A stretch of 45,453 nucleotides of DNA, taken from Scatosoma sp045650185. GTDB taxonomy: Bacteria; Bacillota; Clostridia; Christensenellales; Borkfalkiaceae. Positions 1 through 7,378 of this stretch are shown piece by piece (the first letter of the stretch is position 1; each line of letters begins with the position of its first letter). Where the stretch lies: positions 1 to 45,453 of the forward strand of contig JAZRQY010000008.1 in the NCBI GenBank assembly GCA_045650185.1, written 5' to 3'. A program made the position numbers and the translations under genes. Under the pieces are notes generated by a model that worked only from the letters and a program-made list of their open reading frames with translations, was not told the DNA's origin and searched no databases.

Positions 1-648
1 TGTAATGGTTGCTGCCATAACAATCCGTGTTGTTGTCCCGAAAATCAAGCATGCTTTGGAAATCCTTGCGTAGTTTGCGTAGAAGGAAGACAAGGGGCTC
101 CTGGCATGCGTGGTCCAGCAGGTCCAGTCGGTCCAGCAGGCCCTCAAGGCATTCAAGGTGAGTTAGGTCCTACTGGCCCAGCAGGACCTCGAGGTATTCC
201 AGGTGAACAAGGTCCTGCAGGCGGAGTTTTAAGTTTTGCCGATTTTTATGCTTTAATGCCGCCCGATAATGCTGCTACGATTGCGCCTGGAACGGACGTT
301 AGTTTCCCCGAAGACGGACCAAACAGCGGTACGGATATTACCAGAATTGATGCAGACTCATTTCAGTTGGGGCCTATCGGCACGTATCAGGTTTTCTTCC
401 AAGTAAGCGTTACGGAAGCTGGTCAGCTGATTTTGACTTTGAACGGCGCGGATTTGCCGTATACGGTTGTAGGACGCGCGACAGGCACGTCGCAAATTAT
501 CGGCATGGCGTTAGTAGAAACCACTAGCATGAATTCCGTGCTGACCGTTCGTAATCCCGATGGTACGGCTGCAGCTCTAACGATTACGCCGTTAGCAGGC
601 GGTGTCCGTCCTGTTTCCGCGCATTTAGTAATCGTACAAATTCAATAG
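1..648 (+). CDS. Collagen-like surface protein, 3' part (5' end outside window)
   Basis: The frame is open from base 1, so the true start lies upstream; the ATG at 106 is internal to the collagen repeat. The visible protein starts with a cysteine-rich stretch (several CC and C-x2-C pairs before base 84), then about 15 Gly-X-Y triplets from roughly base 85 to 222, then a C-terminal domain of about 140 residues. That domain resembles the trimerising beta-sandwich of BclA-type collagen-like proteins of Bacillota. Known relatives sit on the exosporium or cell surface as trimers; surface location here is inferred. The Cys-rich head before the collagen tract could support disulphide cross-linking. 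A terminator follows directly. Confidence 0.85.
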   Translation, partial: CNGCCHNNPCCCPENQACFGNPCVVCVEGRQGAPGMRGPAGPVGPAGPQGIQGELGPTGPAGPRGIPGEQGPAGGVLSFADFYALMPPDNAATIAPGTDVSFPEDGPNSGTDITRIDADSFQLGPIGTYQVFFQVSVTEAGQLILTLNGADLPYTVVGRATGTSQIIGMALVETTSMNSVLTVRNPDGTAAALTITPLAGGVRPVSAHLVIVQIQ

Positions 649-657
649 TTTCACATG

Positions 658-689
658 ATACCCTTGTTGTAAAAACAGGGGTATTTTTT
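658..689 (+). terminator. Rho-independent terminator of the collagen-like gene
   Basis: Ten-base arms (658-667 and 675-684, one G-T pair) with a 7-nt loop are followed by a T run. It lies 9 nt after the stop codon of the collagen-like gene. Confidence 0.85.
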
Positions 690-780
690 GCTCTGAAAAT
701 ACGAGCTAGTTATCCTTTCACTACGCAAAATTTGATACGCAGTAAACAAAGAAAAGAAAAATTGAAAAAACAAATAAAAA

Positions 781-814
781 ATGCAGGAAATTTGAGCAAT
801 TTCCTGCATTTTTT
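781..814. terminator. Bidirectional terminator-like hairpin
   Basis: Arms ATGCAGGAAAT (781-791) and ATTTCCTGCAT (799-809) are perfectly complementary, with T runs on the plus strand (809-814) and on the minus strand (A run 776-780). On the minus strand it follows a remnant of a tRNA 3' end, matching the tRNA-terminator order seen at 980-1091. Confidence 0.75.
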
Positions 815-834
815 GGTCGAGGCGATGGGGGTCG
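814..834 (-). repeat. Partial copy of the tRNA-Pro 3' end including CCA
   Basis: These 21 bases match the last 21 bases of the tRNA-Pro gene (1016-1036) at 19 positions; both differences are transitions. The rest of a tRNA is absent, so this is a remnant or target-site-like duplication, not a functional tRNA. It overlaps a strong GC hairpin (about 828-854). Confidence 0.6.
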
Positions 835-979
835 CGCCTTTAGCGGCGCGCCCCGCTCCGACGTCATCGAAGTCGTCCTTTGCCGTCAAGTTTTTCGCTA
901 TCCATCCCTCGTAAGGCAAAGCGTTTTGCTCCCGCAAAACGGCTCCCACCCTCGATCCCCGTCGCAAGCCGTAGAATCG

Positions 980-1016
980 AAAACAGCCGTACCACCAATG
1001 GTGATACGGCTGTTTT
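980..1016 (-). terminator. Terminator downstream of tRNA-Pro
   Basis: Arms 980-991 and 1005-1016 are complementary; after one mismatch the stem continues with CACC/GGTG. Read on the minus strand it begins at the last base of the tRNA CCA and ends in TTTT. Confidence 0.75.
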
Positions 1017-1091
1017 GGTCGAGGCGACGGGGATCGAACCCACGACCTCAGCGTCCCGAACGCTGCGCGCTACCAGCTGCGCTACGCCTCG
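1016..1091 (-). tRNA. tRNA-Pro (anticodon CGG)
   Basis: The 76-nt minus-strand cloverleaf has a perfect 7-bp acceptor stem (CGAGGCG/CGCCTCG), D stem GCGC/GCGC, anticodon stem CAGCG/CGCTG with loop TTCGGGA, T loop TTCGATC, discriminator A and encoded CCA. The anticodon CGG reads proline codon CCG. A consensus-like promoter lies about 70 nt upstream and a terminator hairpin abuts the 3' end, so it is probably transcribed alone. Confidence 0.95.
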
Positions 1092-1160
1092 ATTTTTGTT
1101 GCGTTTTCTCGGCAAGATTTCGGCTGTCTACCCATTGTCCCTACCACAGAAAACGCATAT

Positions 1161-1189
1161 ATTATACCAAATGCCTTTGTAAAAGTCAA
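1161..1189 (-). promoter_or_regulatory. Promoter of tRNA-Pro
   Basis: Minus-strand -35 TTGACT (1184-1189), 17-nt spacer, -10 TATAAT (1161-1166). It points at the tRNA 70 nt downstream, leaving a leader of about 60 nt to be processed. Confidence 0.85.
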
Positions 1190-1310
1190 TCCTTTTTAAT
1201 TGCCTTGGAAAGATTTTCTGTCAAATTTATCTTTCCCCTCTCACAACGTCGTAATTGCCGTTTTTTCGGGAATGCGCACTTTCATCGCTCAACTTGTCGA
1301 CGGCGGTTTT

Positions 1311-1883
1311 TTAGCCTTTTTTAATGGCGTTTTTCCAGCAAGAATGACACATCGCCACGTACGAGTCGTTTCCACCCAACAAAATCTGCCCGCCTTCGGT
1401 CAGCACTTTGCCTTCACCGTCAATACGGGCGTTGACAATCGCTTTTTTACCGCACGAACAAATCGTCTTAATCTCCGTAATCGAGTCCGCTACCTCAAAC
1501 AAACGGCGGCTACCCGGGAACATATGGGTCAAGAAGTCCGTGCGCAAGCCATAACAGAGCACGGGAATATCCCCCTCGTCTACAATCCGGCGAAGCTGGT
1601 CAATCTGCTCCGGAGTGAAAAACTGACACTCGTCCGTGATGATGACGTCGATATTCGTACGCGTTTGGTACTCTGCAAAGATATCCTTATCGGGGGTAAT
1701 CACCTCTGCATCCGCTTTCAACCCGATACGAGAGCGCACTACGCCCGCCCCATCGCGCACGTCCACCGACGGCTTAATGAGCCATACTCGCATACCGCGT
1801 TCTTCATAGTTAAACTTCGTAATCAAAGCGTTTGCCGTCTTCGACGAGCCCATCGCGCCGTACTTAAAATACAATTTCGCCAT
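1311..1883 (-). CDS. tdk: Thymidine kinase
   Basis: The 190-residue product would phosphorylate thymidine (and deoxyuridine) to dTMP with ATP in the cytosol, the pyrimidine salvage route. The N-terminus MAKLYFKYGAMGSSKT carries the P-loop (residues 9-16); TDECQFF gives the catalytic Glu85; zinc-ligand-like cysteines appear in ICSCG (about 142-145) and CHSC (179-182). The ICxCG spacing matches the Escherichia coli type of the family. The ATG at 1883 is chosen over an upstream in-frame start at 1922 because AAGGAGAAGG lies just before it and the upstream start falls within the promoter. It is transcribed from its own promoter; no clear terminator was seen after the stop. Confidence 0.95.
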   Translation of the reverse strand: MAKLYFKYGAMGSSKTANALITKFNYEERGMRVWLIKPSVDVRDGAGVVRSRIGLKADAEVITPDKDIFAEYQTRTNIDVIITDECQFFTPEQIDQLRRIVDEGDIPVLCYGLRTDFLTHMFPGSRRLFEVADSITEIKTICSCGKKAIVNARIDGEGKVLTEGGQILLGGNDSYVAMCHSCWKNAIKKG

Positions 1884-1904
1884 AACCTTCTCCTTATTGC
1901 AACC

Positions 1905-1933
1905 ATTATAACACATACGCAAACAGTTTGCAA
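1905..1933 (-). promoter_or_regulatory. Promoter of tdk
   Basis: Minus-strand -35 TTGCAA (1928-1933), 17-nt spacer, -10 TATAAT (1905-1910), about 22 nt before the tdk start codon. Confidence 0.85.
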
Positions 1934-1988
1934 GAGTACAGTGAAAAAAACTATTAAAAAATAGATCATACGACTGAGCCTTACAAAA

Positions 1989-2022
1989 AAAGAACGCTTC
2001 GGGAAAACCGAAACGTTCTTTT
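1989..2022 (-). terminator. Terminator of the opp operon
   Basis: The hairpin has arms AAGAACG-x-TTCGG and CCGAA-x-CGTTCTT with a short loop and a minus-strand T run. It follows the DUF3899 stop codon and closes the opp transcript. Confidence 0.85.
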
Positions 2023-2026
2023 ACAT

Positions 2027-2437
2027 TTACATTTGATACCAGATAATGAGGAATATCAAGCTGATAACGACGAACAGTAGTCCCGTCAAGAAAATCGGGG
2101 TCCCGATGCCGGACTTTTTCGTCCCCAGCTTACGTTCACGGTATTGCGCGTACGTTTCATGATCCTTTCTACCAAAAGGAACGAACACCGCTTTGATTGC
2201 CCGACCAAATACGTAGCTTACACCAAGCAACGCGCCTTCGCCAGAAACGAACAGCAATCCCGAAAACAACACGAACAGTATGCCCGCGCTAAAAAAAGCG
2301 TCGATCAAAATCTGCATATTCGCCTTCGCGTTAGCCGTGAAAAAGCCTTTAATCGCAAAGACCCCCACAACTATAGCTGACGCTACGCAAAAACATACGA
2401 GATATCGAATGAGTAATGCTTTCTTTTCTTTTTCCAC
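2027..2437 (-). CDS. DUF3899-like membrane protein
   Basis: A 136-residue protein of unknown function. About four hydrophobic segments are visible (roughly residues 10-30, 42-63, 68-85 and 113-135), with a charged cytosolic loop between the last two. The segment around residues 45-85 (DAFFSAGILFVLFSGLLF...) resembles the DUF3899 family of small membrane proteins of Bacillota. Translation probably starts at a GTG (2437) behind AGGCAGG. It lies 21 nt after oppF and before the operon terminator, so it is probably cotranscribed with the peptide importer; whether it works with it is unknown. Confidence 0.7.
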   Translation of the reverse strand: MEKEKKALLIRYLVCFCVASAIVVGVFAIKGFFTANAKANMQILIDAFFSAGILFVLFSGLLFVSGEGALLGVSYVFGRAIKAVFVPFGRKDHETYAQYRERKLGTKKSGIGTPIFLTGLLFVVISLIFLIIWYQM

Positions 2438-2458
2438 AAAACCTGCCTCGAGAGCCGC

Positions 2459-3574
2459 TTATTGCAGCTGCTCTTTATATTTTTTCTCTTCCTCGTCGTT
2501 GCAATACACGAAGTGTCCGGGGGAAACTTCACGCATGGAAGGAGGATTCTTCGAATAGTCGTGTTCCGCCAAGGGATTGTATACCATTCTCACACGCTGC
2601 TTTTCATAGTTGGGATCCGGCAAAGGAATCGCCGACAGCAACGACTTCGTGTACGGATGCAACGGGTGCTTGAACAGCTCGTCTGCGTCCGCAAGCTCTA
2701 CCATCTTACCAAAGTACATAACGCCGATTCTGTCCGAGAAGTATTTTACAACGGAAAGGTCGTGCGCAATGAACAAGATCGTCAAGCCCAAGCGTTCTCT
2801 CAAATCATTCAAAAGGTTGATTACCTGCGCTTGAATGGAAACGTCCAACGCCGAGATCGGCTCGTCCGCGATAATCATTTCCGGCTCCATAATGACCGCT
2901 CTTGCAATACCGATACGCTGACGTTGACCACCCGAGAATTCGTGGGGGTAACGGTCTGCGTGCTCTCTTACAAGCCCGACCATTTCCAAGATTTCATATA
3001 CCTTTTGGTTGATGACTTCCTTATCACGGATACCGTTGATAATCAAGCCTTCCGAAATAATTTCGCGTACCGTCATACGGGGGTCAAGCGAAGCAATCGG
3101 ATCTTGGAAAATCATCTGAATCTGCTTAACGCAACGGCTGCCTCTCGTGATAGCGGTTGCTTCACGAATCTGCTGTTTATTCTCCGCAATCACCGCAGCG
3201 TATTTTTCCTGCACCGCAGTAATCTTTGCCTTGATTTCGTCCTTATTTTCAGGATTTGCCTTCGCTTGCGCACGCAATTCTTTAATTTCCGCAGCGGCAT
3301 CCTTACGAGCTTTCTTAATCGCATTCTTATACGAACGCGAACCTGCCCCGATTCTTTCGCCGTTGAAATAGATATTGCCCGACGTGATATCGTACAGCTT
3401 GATAATCGAACGGCCGGTGGTCGTTTTACCACAACCAGACTCGCCTACCAAGCCGAAAACTTCACCCTTCTTAACGTCAAAGGAAACGTCGTCAACCGCT
3501 TTAAAGTCGCGGTTGCCCATACGGAAGTACTGACAGAGGTGCTCTACTTTCAACAAAACTTCGTTGTTATTCAT
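2459..3574 (-). CDS. oppF: Oligopeptide ABC importer ATPase OppF with coiled-coil insertion
   Basis: The 371-residue protein is the second ATPase of the peptide importer, acting at the inner face of the membrane with OppD. Visible motifs: Walker A GESGCGKT (44-51), Q-loop IFQDP (155-159), signature FSGGQRQR (213-220), Walker B MIIADEP (233-239), H-loop AHD, and the C-terminal HPYTKSLL segment typical of Opp/Dpp ATPases. Residues about 76-145, between the third beta strand and the Q-loop, are an additional charged helical segment rich in K, E and A, absent from ordinary OppF. The ATG at 3574 is preferred over a GTG three codons earlier because GGAGG lies 7-8 nt before it; it overlaps the oppD stop by 8 nt, suggesting translational coupling. 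Confidence 0.9.
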   Translation of the reverse strand: MNNNEVLLKVEHLCQYFRMGNRDFKAVDDVSFDVKKGEVFGLVGESGCGKTTTGRSIIKLYDITSGNIYFNGERIGAGSRSYKNAIKKARKDAAAEIKELRAQAKANPENKDEIKAKITAVQEKYAAVIAENKQQIREATAITRGSRCVKQIQMIFQDPIASLDPRMTVREIISEGLIINGIRDKEVINQKVYEILEMVGLVREHADRYPHEFSGGQRQRIGIARAVIMEPEMIIADEPISALDVSIQAQVINLLNDLRERLGLTILFIAHDLSVVKYFSDRIGVMYFGKMVELADADELFKHPLHPYTKSLLSAIPLPDPNYEKQRVRMVYNPLAEHDYSKNPPSMREVSPGHFVYCNDEEEKKYKEQLQ

Positions 3575-5813
3575 TTTCTGCACCTCCGCGTTCTTTCATA
3601 CGTTTGATACGTTCGGTAATCACCTTCGGGATTTCCACCTTCTCTGCATTCGGATGCAACAACCACGTTGCCGCATAGTGAGTAGGCGAAACCTCAAACA
3701 TAGGAGGCTGCATCTCAAAGTCGATCTCCAATGCGTACTTATTACGGTCCGCAAACGCATCGCCAACGGGGGGATAAATCATGTTGGGAGGCGTACCGGG
3801 GATTGCATCCAACTTTTCGTCGGTATCCAAATCCGGCATCGAAGAGAGCAACGCCCACGTATACGGATGACGAGGATCATAGAAGATATCCTCTGCCGTA
3901 CCGTATTCAACGATTTTACCAGCGTACATAACGGCAATTCTGTCCGCCATGTTTGCAACGACGCCAAGGTCGTGCGTGATGAAGATAATGGACAGCTGAC
4001 GTTCCTTCTTGAGCTTATTGATAAGCTCCAAAATCTGTGCCTGAATGGTTACGTCCAAAGCGGTAGTCGGCTCGTCGCAGATCAAGATGTCGGGGTTCGC
4101 CGACAGAGCGATTGCGATAACGATACGCTGACGCATACCGCCGGAGAATTCAAACGGGTACTGATTGTAACGGATACGAGCTTCAGGAATACCAACCTCT
4201 TCCATCAACTTAATCGCCTTTTCCTTAGCGATACGCTTGGTCAGCTTATAAACGACCTGCGAAGCCTTTTCCTTGAAGTAATCTACAAGTTCTATACAAC
4301 GCTTATCGCTATCGATAGAAGGCGCATTGACGATATCTGCCTTAAACTTGTTGATAACACGGTTCAAGACGTTGACGATGTTTTCGATTTGCTTTTCGGG
4401 CTCGACGATGAACTTAGGAACAACCTTCCAATCCACGGTCTTACCCTTGGCAATCAAAGCATCACGCTTTGCCGTTTGCTTTGCAAAACGAGCCTCTTCC
4501 TTCGGATTGTTCTTCAAGTAGAAGAAGTATTTTTCAACTTCCTTTGCAATCGCGCCACTGAAAGTGTGCGCAACGCTATCCTTGATGATTTCCATCGAAT
4601 TGATGGCGTCAGCCACAGCCTTAGCAAGCGCCTTAAGCGTAGCATTTGCATCCTTTTCGGTGAAATCGCCAGCCTTGAAGAAAGCAACTGCCTCTTCCAA
4701 AGCCGCAACGGCTACCGTTTTCGCTTCCACGTTCTTGCGGATGGAATATTCGACCGCAGCCTTTTCCATTTCCAAGAACTCCGTCATGAAATCCTTCGTG
4801 AGGAAATCCATCGTCATTTCGTTTGCTTCCTCGGCAGGCATCTTACTCAGGTCTGCCTCGGGGTTCTTGTATACGTAGTAGCCGATACGGAAGAAGTTGT
4901 ACGGCGTCTGCGCCAGCATTTCTGCAAGCGTCGCGCGCACTTCGCCCAAAAGGCCCACCAGCGTTTCAGACGCATGAGTCTTTAAGGTAGCCATACCCAC
5001 CAATGCTTTCAAGCGAGTTTTAACCTTAATCTCTGCCTTTGCCTCCTTTTTAGCGTCATCAAGGCGTACCATGTACGCGTTCAAGACGTCAAGGTATTTG
5101 CTTGCAAAGTATGCGTCCTGCACCGTTTTCAGCTTACGAACTAACGAGCCAAGAATGAATCCGACGTCAACCTTCTGTTTCTTTTCTGCAAGGAACAAGG
5201 TATCGTCGATGATGGAAATCAACTCCTCTGCCGCATTGCGCGCATCGTTGTAGCTTTCCTCAAGGCGAATCGCTTGGATATTGAAATGGTCGAAGGTTTT
5301 GATAGCCTCGTCTACCTTTGCAAGATATGCGGTAGATTTTTCAACGTCCACGCCCGCCTCGATTTTTTCATTCAGCGCCGCCTTCATCATCTCGGACAGT
5401 ACGTTCAGCATGCGATTGAAATCAATTTTACCTTCCCTACGGTTGGTCTTGTTTTTCAAAAGCATTGCTTCCGTGATTTGTCTACCCGTACGCATGATGG
5501 GGTCAAGAGCAGAAAGAGGATCTTGGAAGACCATGGCGATTTTGTCGCCACGAAGCTTATGCATTTCCTCTTCGGGAATACGCACAAGGTCCTGACCATC
5601 GTACAGAATTTCGCCCTGTTCAATGATTGCGTTGTTTGCGGAAATACCGATGATTTCCTTGGAGGTTACCGACTTACCAGAGCCGGACTCACCTACGATT
5701 GCCAACGTTTCACCCTTGTAAAGGTCGAAGGAGATATCACGTACTGCCTGCACTTTACCTGCCTGCGTACGGAAGGAAATAACAAGATTTTTAACTTCTA
5801 ATTTCTTTTCCAT
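3567..5813 (-). CDS. oppD: Oligopeptide ABC importer ATPase OppD with ~400-residue helical insertion
   Basis: The 748-residue product is more than twice the usual OppD length (about 330-350). Walker A GESGSGKS is at 41-48 and Q-loop VFQDP at 95-99, but the signature FSGGMRQR only appears near 556; normally about 55-60 residues separate these two. The intervening roughly 400 residues (about 125-525) are Ala/Lys/Glu-rich and look wholly helical. After it come Walker B ILICDEP, H-loop THD and the HPYTWALLSSMP segment, so the ATPase core is intact. The C-terminal region that in many OppD proteins holds a Cys-rich Fe-S motif lacks cysteines (GDAFADRNKYALE). It follows oppC by 3 nt. No frame break is visible, so the insertion is translated. 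Confidence 0.9.
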   Translation of the reverse strand: MEKKLEVKNLVISFRTQAGKVQAVRDISFDLYKGETLAIVGESGSGKSVTSKEIIGISANNAIIEQGEILYDGQDLVRIPEEEMHKLRGDKIAMVFQDPLSALDPIMRTGRQITEAMLLKNKTNRREGKIDFNRMLNVLSEMMKAALNEKIEAGVDVEKSTAYLAKVDEAIKTFDHFNIQAIRLEESYNDARNAAEELISIIDDTLFLAEKKQKVDVGFILGSLVRKLKTVQDAYFASKYLDVLNAYMVRLDDAKKEAKAEIKVKTRLKALVGMATLKTHASETLVGLLGEVRATLAEMLAQTPYNFFRIGYYVYKNPEADLSKMPAEEANEMTMDFLTKDFMTEFLEMEKAAVEYSIRKNVEAKTVAVAALEEAVAFFKAGDFTEKDANATLKALAKAVADAINSMEIIKDSVAHTFSGAIAKEVEKYFFYLKNNPKEEARFAKQTAKRDALIAKGKTVDWKVVPKFIVEPEKQIENIVNVLNRVINKFKADIVNAPSIDSDKRCIELVDYFKEKASQVVYKLTKRIAKEKAIKLMEEVGIPEARIRYNQYPFEFSGGMRQRIVIAIALSANPDILICDEPTTALDVTIQAQILELINKLKKERQLSIIFITHDLGVVANMADRIAVMYAGKIVEYGTAEDIFYDPRHPYTWALLSSMPDLDTDEKLDAIPGTPPNMIYPPVGDAFADRNKYALEIDFEMQPPMFEVSPTHYAATWLLHPNAEKVEIPKVITERIKRMKERGGAENE

Positions 5814-5816
5814 ACC

Positions 5817-7376
5817 TTAGTCCTCCGAGCCTCTAAGCGAGGGGTTAAATGCGTCGCGCAGACCGTTACCGAACAGGTTGAACGCCAAAAGCAACAACGC
5901 AAGGAATACTGCAGGGAATGCCGCAACGTGAGGAATACCCATCTTCAACAGCGCCTGACCATTCGACAAGATCGTACCGACGCTGGAAAGATTTCCCGAC
6001 GTCAAGCTGATAATGCCGAGGTAGCTGAGGTTGACCTCCGAATAAATCATCGAAGGAATGATCAGCGCAGAGCGCGTAACCAACGTACCCAATGCGTTGG
6101 GGAAAATATGTTTCCAAATAATTCTGCTGTCTTTAGCACCGAGCGTTCTTGCCGCCAAGACGTATTCCTGATTCTTATAACGATAGAACTGCATACGAGT
6201 GGTAGATGCCATACCAATCCAGCCCGTCGCGAAGAACGCGATAAACAGGATGACGATAGGCCCGGAAGCCCCCATATGCAAACGGAGCAACGTAATGACG
6301 ATAACGGAAGGAATTGCGGAGAGAATATCAGAGAAACGCTCCATAAACAAGTCCAGCTTACCGCCGTAGTAGCCTTCGATTGCACCGTAGATTGCGCCGA
6401 CAATCAAGTTTACAACGGAAACCAAAATAGCAAACGCAAAGGAGAACAATGCGCCCGAAGAAAGACAAGTAAAGATGTCCTGACCATCCGAAGTCGTACC
6501 GAACAGGAAGGAAGGATATTCGATGCCGTCCTTCAGCACGTAGGTGTGCTGATAGATATAATATTCGTAGTAGTTAACACGAATTTCATACCCGGTATCG
6601 ATTGGAATTGCATACTCGTATTCCACACCGTTTTGTCTATCGCCTTCAATACGCAAGGAATGATAATTATCCTTCGACGTTTCACCGATAGCATGGCTTC
6701 TGTATACGGGGATAACTTCATCCTTATTATTGTAAACGATTTGCAACTGACCAGCTACTTCTTTCGTCTTATAGTAGTAGTTGGCGATCATGTCCTGACC
6801 AACCAATCTTTCGCTGGGTCTATCGCGCTTGGTTACCGTAGGATAGATAACCTGAATACCCGTTTCGTCTTGATACTTCTGGATATTCTCGTATTCTGCC
6901 TTTTCTACCTTTTTGTAGATACAGCCAGTTTTTTGATAGGAGTCCAAGCGAGCAACGTACATTCCACCGTATTGCTTGTATTCCTGATTCTTGATAGCGT
7001 TGTGACCAGTTTCCTCACCCATCAAATAGTAGAAATCAAAGGTTTCTTTATTGAAGGTCTTTTCTTCACAACCGTCCCAGAAATTCGTATCTGCAAACCA
7101 TTCGCATTTCGGCAAAGTCTTTGCAAAATAGGTGTCGTTGTAAGCAACGGTATACGGCGTAAACAACGAACCGAAACAAGCATACAAGAACAAAATTGCA
7201 ATAACGATAGCGCCGACGATAGCACCCTTGTTTTTAGCAAAGCGGCGCATTGCGTCTTGGAACGCAGTAACCGGTTTCGTGTCCAGCTTCTTATCGCGCA
7301 ATCTGTCACGATTTTTTGCAGGAGCGAATTTTTCTTTGGGGATATTCATGATATCCACATTTTGAACGTTTTCCAT
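5817..7376 (-). CDS. oppC: Oligopeptide ABC importer permease OppC with large extracellular insertion
   Basis: The 519-residue permease has the OppC layout: a cytosolic N-terminus, TM1 at about 51-73, and a C-terminal permease domain with the EAA loop (EYVLAARTLGAKDSRIIW) that docks on the ATPases. In ordinary OppC (about 300 residues) only about 25 residues separate TM1 from the GTDxxGRD motif; here the equivalent FGTTSDGQDIF starts near residue 292, so about 210 additional residues (about 80-290) lie outside the membrane. They are rich in Tyr, Asn and Lys and look like a folded domain, with cysteines at 91, 103 and 152. The gene starts 2 nt after oppB and is 3 nt before oppD. Confidence 0.9.
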   Translation of the reverse strand: MENVQNVDIMNIPKEKFAPAKNRDRLRDKKLDTKPVTAFQDAMRRFAKNKGAIVGAIVIAILFLYACFGSLFTPYTVAYNDTYFAKTLPKCEWFADTNFWDGCEEKTFNKETFDFYYLMGEETGHNAIKNQEYKQYGGMYVARLDSYQKTGCIYKKVEKAEYENIQKYQDETGIQVIYPTVTKRDRPSERLVGQDMIANYYYKTKEVAGQLQIVYNNKDEVIPVYRSHAIGETSKDNYHSLRIEGDRQNGVEYEYAIPIDTGYEIRVNYYEYYIYQHTYVLKDGIEYPSFLFGTTSDGQDIFTCLSSGALFSFAFAILVSVVNLIVGAIYGAIEGYYGGKLDLFMERFSDILSAIPSVIVITLLRLHMGASGPIVILFIAFFATGWIGMASTTRMQFYRYKNQEYVLAARTLGAKDSRIIWKHIFPNALGTLVTRSALIIPSMIYSEVNLSYLGIISLTSGNLSSVGTILSNGQALLKMGIPHVAAFPAVFLALLLLAFNLFGNGLRDAFNPSLRGSED

Positions 7377-7378
7377 AA

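Larger units (their letters stand above)
690..979. other. Intergenic stretch with hairpins, no supported gene
   Basis: The stretch between the collagen gene terminator and the tRNA holds a bidirectional hairpin, a tRNA 3'-end remnant, a GC-rich stem-loop at about 828-854 (CGCGCC/GGCGCG arms extended by GGGG/CCCC), a small GTTTTGC/GCAAAAC hairpin near 922-940, and a 13-nt segment at 953-965 that is an inverted copy of part of the tRNA T-arm/acceptor (1024-1036). Short open frames on both strands have no ribosome binding site or recognisable product. Confidence 0.5.

Noticed and set aside
864..1115. Minus-strand open frame across the tRNA-Pro gene
   Set aside because: It is the translation of the tRNA and its terminator, a common artefact; no ribosome binding site.
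1200..1964. Plus-strand open frame opposite tdk
   Set aside because: Antisense to a confident thymidine kinase, with no family motifs or ribosome binding site.
3567..5813. Frameshifted or chimeric gene in oppD
   Set aside because: One uninterrupted frame with the correct ATPase halves on both sides and codon use like its neighbours.
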